A stretch of 10,173 bases of DNA from Puniceicoccales bacterium (GTDB lineage Bacteria > Verrucomicrobiota > Verrucomicrobiia > Opitutales > JAIRLM01), in NCBI GenBank assembly GCA_031258995.1, contig JAIRMB010000066.1:1-10173 (forward strand), in the 5' to 3' direction. This document shows positions 5,540-10,173 of this stretch, piece by piece. Position 1 is the stretch's first letter, and every line of letters starts with the position of its first letter. The position numbers and the translations under genes are program-made. The notes beneath the pieces are model-generated. The model ran no database searches and was not told where the DNA came from. It saw nothing but the letters and a program-made list of their open reading frames with translations.

Positions 5540-6469
5540 GTGGACGAGTTTCGCAGTGTCTTCTGTCCGGCAAAGTTAAATTTGCTCCTGGACGTTAACG
5601 GCATCGACGAAAACCGGTTCCATCGGCTGACCTCGCTGGCAGTCCGCATCGATTTCGGAGACCGCCTGTGGGTCAAGTTTGCGGAAGACGGTGCTGAGGA
5701 AGATTTTCTTAGCTGCGACGTGGGGGAAATTCCAACGGACGATCGCAATAGCCTTCGCCGCGCCCTTGCTCTTTTTCGTCGCAATTACTCCTTCCCGCAG
5801 CGGCTGGAAATGCGACTGGAGAAGAACATACCAATCCAGTCGGGACTTGGCGGCGGAAGTAGCGATGGAGCCCAGCTCATTTTAACCCTCAATCGGATGC
5901 TGGGTCAGCCCTTCGACGGGCCGAGTTTGACGGGACTGGCTGCGCAGATAGGGCGGGACTGCCCGCTATTTCTGGGGCCATCCCCCTGCATCGTCCGCGG
6001 CAGCGGCGAACGGATCGATCCGCCGGACGGGGGAGCGCTGCATGGCCTGCTTCACATGAAATTCTTGCTTTTCAAGCCCATGTTTGGGGTTTCAACGAAT
6101 TGGGCCTACGAAACTTTGGACAAAACGGGCATGCGAAAGTTCGTTTCGGAGCAAGTTTCCGACGGCGCCCTGCAGTCCCTGCTATCCGATCTGCGTAGCT
6201 GCCGCCAGTCTACCTCCTACCGTAACCTGTTTCAAGACATCATCGGCGAAAAATTTTTGGAGCTGCAAAGGATTTTTCGGGATCTGCCCGACTATTTTCA
6301 CCTAAATAGCTACCTGACCGGGACGGGTAGCGCCTGCTACATTCCCATGGAGGAAGATGCCGACAGCAGCCCGGTCCAAGCCTACCTGCGGGAGCTATTG
6401 GGCGAGGGGGCACTCATCCGCGAGGTACGTCCTACGGTGGATCCCCACGGGCCACTACTAATCATTTGA
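5540..6469 (+). CDS. ispE: 4-diphosphocytidyl-2-C-methyl-D-erythritol kinase
   Basis: IspE phosphorylates CDP-methylerythritol at the 2-hydroxyl using ATP, feeding IspF. It is a GHMP-superfamily kinase. CPAKLNLLLDV near the N-terminus includes the conserved Lys12; NRFHRL contains the substrate-side histidine (His28). IPIQSGLGGGSSDGAQLI (residues 97-114) is the glycine-rich ATP loop, and GRDCPLFL gives the catalytic aspartate Asp140. LTGTGSACY late in the protein is the third GHMP motif. At 309 aa it is slightly longer than E. coli IspE (283), with extra residues mainly in the C-terminal half. The GTG start at 5540 lies 3 bases after the ispF stop. The last 12 bases overlap the end of the convergent pseudopilin gene. 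Confidence 0.94.
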   Translation: MDEFRSVFCPAKLNLLLDVNGIDENRFHRLTSLAVRIDFGDRLWVKFAEDGAEEDFLSCDVGEIPTDDRNSLRRALALFRRNYSFPQRLEMRLEKNIPIQSGLGGGSSDGAQLILTLNRMLGQPFDGPSLTGLAAQIGRDCPLFLGPSPCIVRGSGERIDPPDGGALHGLLHMKFLLFKPMFGVSTNWAYETLDKTGMRKFVSEQVSDGALQSLLSDLRSCRQSTSYRNLFQDIIGEKFLELQRIFRDLPDYFHLNSYLTGTGSACYIPMEEDADSSPVQAYLRELLGEGALIREVRPTVDPHGPLLII

Positions 6470-7153
6470 CCAGAGCACTCCCGACCGGCCGATCGCCTTC
6501 GTTCCTTTTCGAACGGCGTCGCGAATGCGGGCCGTGGACTGTCCGGTGCCGTAGCCAATAAGCTCGCCGCCGTTGCCATCCAGAGAGTTGTAAAAATTCA
6601 CGTGGCCGTCCAGGAAGACGACAAAGCCGCCGGAATTGCCGTAGACCCCCCCATCGCTTCCGTCCGCCGCCCGCCAGCGGCCCGTGGTGGGGTCCAGCCC
6701 GCGGCTGTAGGCGAAGGGCGTGATGGCCGGATCGTCGTCGGCCGATAGGCCCGTAATCACCACAAAACTGAGTGGGTAGTCGCGAAATTCGTCACTGGGA
6801 GAAGAGCCGTCCCGGGCCAGAACTTGCCGCGGTGCAGGTGCCGTCGAAGAAGTGACCAGATAGTCTTCTGGAATAACATAGAGACTTGCGTCATTTACGC
6901 CCGTGTGAACCGCCAGGCGAGCCGCCCATTCCGCCAGCGTCCCGCAGCGGTTCAGCTCCCGCAGAGACCCGCCCCCATTGACATAGGCCCCGTAAGCGAG
7001 CGCAATTTGACGTAAATTGTTTGCGGCGCGCATCTTACGGGCACGACCGAGAGCGCTGCCGACGGCAGGGGTCAGGAGGGCGGACAGGATTCCTATGATG
7101 GCAATGACCGCTAAAACTTCAATGAGTGTGAAAGCTCGCCGCTTAAATTTCAT
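6458..7153 (-). CDS. Type II-secretion-like pseudopilin (prepilin N-terminal cleavage/methylation domain)
   Basis: The 231-aa protein begins MKFKRRA then FTLIEVLAVIAIIGILSAL, the class III signal of type IV pilins and type II secretion pseudopilins. Prepilin peptidase would cut after Ala7, exposing a methylatable Phe, with Glu at mature position 5. The hydrophobic helix anchors the protein in the inner membrane before assembly. NNLRQIALAYGAY follows, and near the C-terminus GGFVVFLDGHVNFY (about residues 175-188) is the DGH motif seen in the expanded pseudopilin families of Planctomycetes, Verrucomicrobia and Lentisphaerae. Such proteins are numerous in those genomes and their individual cargo or role is mostly unknown. 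The ATG lies inside the last codons of glyA (11-base overlap) with no Shine-Dalgarno, which suggests translational coupling. The 3' end overlaps ispE tail-to-tail by 12 bases. Confidence 0.9.
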   Translation of the reverse strand: MKFKRRAFTLIEVLAVIAIIGILSALLTPAVGSALGRARKMRAANNLRQIALAYGAYVNGGGSLRELNRCGTLAEWAARLAVHTGVNDASLYVIPEDYLVTSSTAPAPRQVLARDGSSPSDEFRDYPLSFVVITGLSADDDPAITPFAYSRGLDPTTGRWRAADGSDGGVYGNSGGFVVFLDGHVNFYNSLDGNGGELIGYGTGQSTARIRDAVRKGTKAIGRSGVLWSND

Positions 7154-8399
7154 AGCAGGGATACGGGAGAGGAAAGCGGCGGCAGAGGGCCAACACGCCG
7201 TCTCTCACGGCGGAAATATTACCTTCGGGAATGGGCGCCGTCAAGATCTCTCCGATCCAGTCACCGATCCGTTCCATCTCTTTCTCTCCCATGGCACGGC
7301 TACTCAGCGCCGGCGTCCCAAGGCGGAGACCACTCGTAGCGAAGGAGCTGCGCGTTTCTCCGGGCACGGTGTTGCGGTTGGTGGAAATATGGGCGCTTTC
7401 GAGCAGCCGCTGGGCCCGCAGGCCGTCCATTTCCGGAAGATTTTTCCGTAAGTCAATGAGAACGAGATGGTTATCCGTCCCGCCGCTAACCAGATGAAAA
7501 CCGTTTCGGCGGAGAGAATTCGCTAAGGCGTGGGCATTGCGCAGGACCAATTCCTGGTAGGTACGGAAGGAGGGCTGAAGGGCCTCGTGGAAACAAACGG
7601 CCTTAGCAGCAATGATATGCATAAGCGGACCGCCCTGATTGCCCGGGAAAACGGATCCGTCCACTGCTTTGGCGAATTCTTTCTTGCAGAGGATAATACC
7701 TCCGCGCGGCCCCCGCAGAGTTTTGTGGGTCGTTGATGTCACGAAGTCGCAATAGGGCACGGGCGATGGATGCAGTCCCGTGGCCACAAGCCCAGCAATG
7801 TGGGCGATGTCGGCCAGAACGAGGGCGCCATTCCGGTGGGCAATGTGGGCAACCCGTTCAAAATCAATGGTCCGAGGATGGGCAGAGGCGCCTACGGTAA
7901 CCAGCCTGGGCCGTTCTCGTTGCGCAAGTTGCTCCAGAGCAGCGTAGTCGATAAATCCGCTGGCCGGGTCCGTGCCATAGTGGGTAACTGCATAGAGCAT
8001 GCCGCTGGCGTTTTTCGAATGGCCGTGGGTCAGGTGCCCGCCCTCGACGAGGGACATGGTCAGAATTTTGTCGCCGGGTCGGAGGACTGCTCCGTAGACG
8101 GCCAAGTTTGCCTGCGTGCCCGAATGCGGCTGCACGTTCGCATGTTCGGCCTTAAAAAGTTGCAGGGCTCTGTCCCGGGCAAGTTGTTCCACTTCATCGA
8201 CAAATTCGCAGCCGCCGTAGTAGCGGTGGCCGGGATAGCCTTCCGCGTACTTGTTGGTAAGGACCGATCCCGCCGCCTCCAGGACCGCTTCCGATGCAAA
8301 ATTTTCCGAGGCAATTAATTCTAGATGTTCTTCCTGCCGCTTCCGCTCGCCGCAAACGGCGACAAAAACCTCAGGATCAACCTTTTGCAGCTGTTTCAT
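7143..8399 (-). CDS. glyA: Serine hydroxymethyltransferase
   Basis: GlyA is a cytosolic PLP enzyme that interconverts serine plus tetrahydrofolate with glycine plus methylene-tetrahydrofolate, the main source of one-carbon units. The 418-aa length is typical. Key motifs are LIASENFAS, NKYAEGYPGHRYYGGCEFVD, HSGTQANLAVY, and STTHKTLRGPRGG, in which Lys226 forms the PLP Schiff base. PLMHIIAAKAV and SGLRLGTPALSSRAM further match the family. The gene starts at ATG 8399 only 2 bases after the rpiB stop, with GATGAGGG placed inside the last rpiB codons. Its final codons overlap the pseudopilin start, so rpiB, glyA and the pseudopilin appear to form one transcription unit. rpiB next to glyA is a recurring arrangement in bacteria as far as I recall; the pseudopilin attachment is less expected. 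Confidence 0.97.
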   Translation of the reverse strand: MKQLQKVDPEVFVAVCGERKRQEEHLELIASENFASEAVLEAAGSVLTNKYAEGYPGHRYYGGCEFVDEVEQLARDRALQLFKAEHANVQPHSGTQANLAVYGAVLRPGDKILTMSLVEGGHLTHGHSKNASGMLYAVTHYGTDPASGFIDYAALEQLAQRERPRLVTVGASAHPRTIDFERVAHIAHRNGALVLADIAHIAGLVATGLHPSPVPYCDFVTSTTHKTLRGPRGGIILCKKEFAKAVDGSVFPGNQGGPLMHIIAAKAVCFHEALQPSFRTYQELVLRNAHALANSLRRNGFHLVSGGTDNHLVLIDLRKNLPEMDGLRAQRLLESAHISTNRNTVPGETRSSFATSGLRLGTPALSSRAMGEKEMERIGDWIGEILTAPIPEGNISAVRDGVLALCRRFPLPYPCYEI

Positions 8400-8401
8400 G
8401 G

Positions 8402-8860
8402 CTAATGGCCCTCATCTAAAAGTTTAATGCGGCGGGCGTGGCGCCCTCCTTCAAAGGGGGTCGAAAGGAACACTTCCAAAATAGCGGCCGCTGCCTTGGC
8501 GCTCACCCATTGCGATCCGAGACAGAGCACGTTGGCGTGGCCGTGTCGACGGGAAAATTCCGCCATTTCGTCGTTGATCGCCGTGACAGCTCGAATGCCG
8601 CAAAAACGGTTGGCCGCCATTGCCATGCCAATCCCAGTGGCGCAGATCAGAACGCCGAAGTCCGCATTTTTTTCCAAAATGTCATGGACGACGAGGCGGG
8701 CGTAGATCGGGTAATCCACCGGCTCCTCCTTCCCCGTCCCGCGATCGACGTAGCCCAGACCCTTCCGACGGAGAAAGTCCATCAAGGCAGGTCTGAGGCA
8801 GACACCCCGATGGTCCATGGCAAAACTGACCGTTCGCGCTCCTATGACGGGACCCGCCAT
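8402..8860 (-). CDS. rpiB: Ribose-5-phosphate isomerase B
   Basis: RpiB interconverts ribose 5-phosphate and ribulose 5-phosphate in the pentose phosphate pathway; LacA/LacB sugar-phosphate isomerases share the fold. The 152-aa length fits. MDHRG (residues 15-19) corresponds to the usual SDHAG, VDYPIYA follows, and LICATGIGMAMAANRFCGIRA (71-91) carries the base Cys73 in the phosphate-binding loop. RRHGHANVLCLG supplies the conserved His106, and TPFEGGRHARRI provides the phosphate-contacting arginines. HRG for HAG and HGHAN for HNDAN are departures from the commonest sequence. The N-terminus has about ten extra residues before the first strand. The ATG at 8860 lacks a Shine-Dalgarno, so a leaderless or weakly initiated message is possible. 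It is the first gene of the minus-strand rpiB-glyA-pseudopilin run. A LacB-type role cannot be wholly excluded, but no lactose or galactose genes are nearby. Confidence 0.92.
   Translation of the reverse strand: MAGPVIGARTVSFAMDHRGVCLRPALMDFLRRKGLGYVDRGTGKEEPVDYPIYARLVVHDILEKNADFGVLICATGIGMAMAANRFCGIRAVTAINDEMAEFSRRHGHANVLCLGSQWVSAKAAAAILEVFLSTPFEGGRHARRIKLLDEGH
8409..8416 (-). promoter_or_regulatory. Ribosome-binding site of glyA within the rpiB end
   Basis: On the minus strand GATGAGGG (8416-8409) lies in the last codons of rpiB (DEGH-stop), about nine bases before the glyA ATG at 8399. It supports that start and coupling of the two genes. Confidence 0.65.
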
Positions 8861-8984
8861 GGGTCCAATAGGGATTTTTTACCTTGCGGCACAAGATACT
8901 TCCGCCGGGCGGGGACAAAATTTCCAGCCCTTTTTCGGAAAAGCGTTGCAGTGCCCACCTCTGGGGGAGCAGAATGCCGGCAGG
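8861..8984. promoter_or_regulatory. Divergent intergenic region between rpiB and fbaB
   Basis: These 124 bases separate divergent starts and must carry control signals for both directions unless promoters lie within genes. Toward rpiB, TTGTGC (8894-8889) and TATTGG (8870-8865) with an 18-base spacer form a weak promoter-like pair; transcription from it would begin almost at the ATG, consistent with the missing Shine-Dalgarno. Toward fbaB I see GGGGGAG (8964-8970) but no clear -35/-10 pair. No operator-like palindrome was recognised. Confidence 0.3.
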
Positions 8985-10046
8985 ATGAGAAACAAGCACA
9001 TCGAACGATTTCTTGCCGCGGACGGCGACGGCCTCCTCCGACACAAATGCACCACGATATGCAAAGAACTACTGCACCTACCGAATTCGAATTTTGTGGC
9101 GGACGTCTGGGAGCAGTCCGACCGGCCGCCGCAGGCGCTGAATAGCCTGGCCCGCATCTTCGGCAGTGGACGGCTGGCCGGTACCGGCTACCTATCCATT
9201 CTGCCCGTGGACCAGGGCATCGAGCATACGGCTGGGGCCAGCTTTGCGGCAAATCCGGCCTACTTCGACCCGGAGAACATCGTCCGGCTGGCCATCGAAG
9301 GCGGCTGCAACGGCGTGGCCTCGACGCTGGGCGTGCTGGGCGCCGTGGCGCGAAAGTACTGTCACCGAATCCCTTTCATCGTGAAGTTGAACCACAACGA
9401 ACTGCTCACGTATCCCAATCGGCATGACCAAGTATATTTCGGCCAGGTGGAGCAGGCCTGGGACATGGGAGCCGCGGCGGTCGGCGCGACGATCTACTTC
9501 GGCTCGGAAGAGTCCATGCGGCAGCTACAGGAAACGGCCGAAGCCTTTCAGCGGGCCCACGAGCTGGGCATGGCTACCATCCTCTGGTGTTACCTGCGCA
9601 ACTCCGCATTCGTCAAAAACGGCACCGACTACCACCTGGCGGCGGACCTCACCGGACAGGGTAATCATTTGGGCTGCACCATAGAAGCCGATATCATCAA
9701 GCAAAAATCGCCGGAAAATGACGGCGGATTCCGCGCCATCCAGTTCGGCAAGTGGGACGGCCGCATGTACGACACACTTTGCAGCAGTCACCCCATCGAC
9801 CTTACCCGCTACCAGGTAGCCAATTGCTACATGGGCCGCTGCGCGCTCATCAACTCGGGCGGCGCTTCAAAGGGTAGCGACGACGATTTTCAAGAGGCGG
9901 TCCGCACGGCCATCATCAACAAGCGGGGCGGCGGCGCCGGCCTCATATCCGGCCGCAAAGCTTTCCAACGGCCGATGGAAAAAGGCGTCGAATTGCTCCA
10001 CGCCATCCAAGATGTCTACCTGGACAAAGATATTACCGTCGCCTAG
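8985..10046 (+). CDS. fbaB: Class I fructose-bisphosphate aldolase, FbaB/DhnA type
   Basis: This 353-aa protein matches E. coli FbaB (350 aa) nearly end to end by memory of that sequence: RLAGTGYLSILPVDQGIEH, AGASFAANPAYFDP, IPFIVKLNHNELL, VGATIYFGSEES, YLRNSAFVKNGTDYH, DLTGQGNHL, NCYMGRCALINSGGA and INKRGGG. Class I aldolases use a Schiff-base lysine; EADIIKQK places Lys239 where archaeal-type enzymes carry it. It cleaves fructose 1,6-bisphosphate to DHAP and glyceraldehyde 3-phosphate, or runs in the gluconeogenic direction, in the cytosol. The frame is open upstream to ATG 8817 inside antisense rpiB, but family length and the FbaB-like start (MRNKHIERFLAADGDGLLRHKC, split here: MRNKHIERFL, AADGDGLLRHKC) favour ATG 8985. 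The nearest purine run, GGGGGAG, is 14 bases away, so spacing is long. Only 5 bases separate its stop from that of the convergent response regulator. Confidence 0.95.
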   Translation: MRNKHIERFLAADGDGLLRHKCTTICKELLHLPNSNFVADVWEQSDRPPQALNSLARIFGSGRLAGTGYLSILPVDQGIEHTAGASFAANPAYFDPENIVRLAIEGGCNGVASTLGVLGAVARKYCHRIPFIVKLNHNELLTYPNRHDQVYFGQVEQAWDMGAAAVGATIYFGSEESMRQLQETAEAFQRAHELGMATILWCYLRNSAFVKNGTDYHLAADLTGQGNHLGCTIEADIIKQKSPENDGGFRAIQFGKWDGRMYDTLCSSHPIDLTRYQVANCYMGRCALINSGGASKGSDDDFQEAVRTAIINKRGGGAGLISGRKAFQRPMEKGVELLHAIQDVYLDKDITVA

Positions 10047-10051
10047 GGTCT

Positions 10052-10173
10052 TTAGGCGGCCGGTTCCGGCGGTTGGTTTTCTTCCGGCTGGCACAGGTAG
10101 CCGATGCCGTGCACGGTTTTGAGGGCGCCGATGGCCTCGCAGCCGTTGCGGCGGAAGAGGTGCCGGATGCGCA
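10052..10173 (-). CDS. Second OmpR/PhoB-family response regulator, C-terminal end only (5' end outside window)
   Basis: Read on the minus strand from the right edge, the sequence encodes RIRHLFRRNG, CEAIGALKTVHGIGYLC and QPEENQPPEPAA, then TAA at 10054-10052. It is the winged-helix end of a two-component response regulator, almost identical at DNA level to the gene end at 1-136 but in opposite orientation. The tail differs: Asn for Ser, and three extra residues (PAA) after QPPE. The receiver domain and promoter are outside the window, so the signal and targets are unknown. It converges on fbaB with a 5-base gap. Possible explanations are a recent inverted duplication, gene conversion between paralogues, or a repeat at which an assembly ended. 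Confidence 0.85.
   Translation of the reverse strand, partial: RIRHLFRRNGCEAIGALKTVHGIGYLCQPEENQPPEPAA
10068..10173 (-). repeat. Right arm of the 106-bp inverted repeat
   Basis: This segment is the reverse complement of 24-129 with one mismatch (10077). The match runs up to the last base of the window, so its outer limit is not visible. The arms enclose about 9.94 kb containing every complete gene in the window. Confidence 0.9.

Noticed and set aside
7770..8318. 182-aa plus-strand open frame opposite glyA
   Set aside because: Entirely antisense to strongly conserved serine hydroxymethyltransferase sequence; no motif of its own.
8817..8984. Upstream extension of fbaB to ATG 8817
   Set aside because: It would add 56 residues not found in FbaB, overlapping the rpiB start region; ATG 8985 gives the normal family length.
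8682..9044. Minus-strand 120-aa open frame across the rpiB/fbaB divergent region
   Set aside because: It overlaps the start regions of both well-supported genes in another frame, has no recognisable motif and no Shine-Dalgarno; most likely a by-product of GC-rich coding sequence.

Overview
The window looks like a gene-dense bacterial chromosome segment using the standard bacterial code (TAA, TAG and TGA all act as stops; ATG, GTG and TTG all act as starts). The best guess at origin is the Planctomycetes-Verrucomicrobia-Chlamydiae (PVC) group, most likely a Verrucomicrobiota-like bacterium. Two things point there: IspG is of the plant/Chlamydia type, and the type II-secretion-like pseudopilin has the FTLIEVLAVIAIIG head with a downstream NNLRQIALAY and a C-terminal DGH motif, a style common in PVC genomes. 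This is inference from family style, not a search result.

Layout. (1) Positions 1-136 hold the last 44 codons of an OmpR/PhoB-type response regulator. (2) 191-1615 is ispG (MEP isoprenoid pathway). (3) 1680-4753 is an accessory block: a 138-aa orphan, a cysteine-rich HEIGH-motif protein that is a candidate zinc metalloprotease ending in a CaaX-like tail, and, on the opposite strand, a CgeB-like glycosyltransferase. (4) 4757-6469 is a tight plus-strand group: HU/IHF-like DNA-binding protein, ispF and ispE. (5) 8860-6458 on the minus strand is a compact group: rpiB, glyA and a pseudopilin. (6) 8985-10046 is an FbaB/DhnA-type class I fructose-bisphosphate aldolase. (7) 10052-10173 on the minus strand is the end of a second response regulator, nearly identical to the one at the left edge but inverted.

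Three MEP pathway genes (ispG, ispF, ispE) lie within 6.5 kb, interrupted by the accessory block. With rpiB and fbaB (pentose phosphate and triose phosphate supply) and glyA (one-carbon units), most of the window is core metabolism. All three convergent junctions are overlapping or only 5 bp apart, leaving no room for intergenic terminators.

The strongest leads are the HEIGH protein with a GCCCCSVC end, which would fit a host-lipidated effector if the organism lives with a eukaryote; the 106-bp near-perfect inverted repeat formed by the two response-regulator ends; and an IspG whose plant/Chlamydia-type insertion appears cut to about 75 residues. No tRNA, rRNA, CRISPR array or insertion sequence was recognised. 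No gap between genes exceeds 300 bases.
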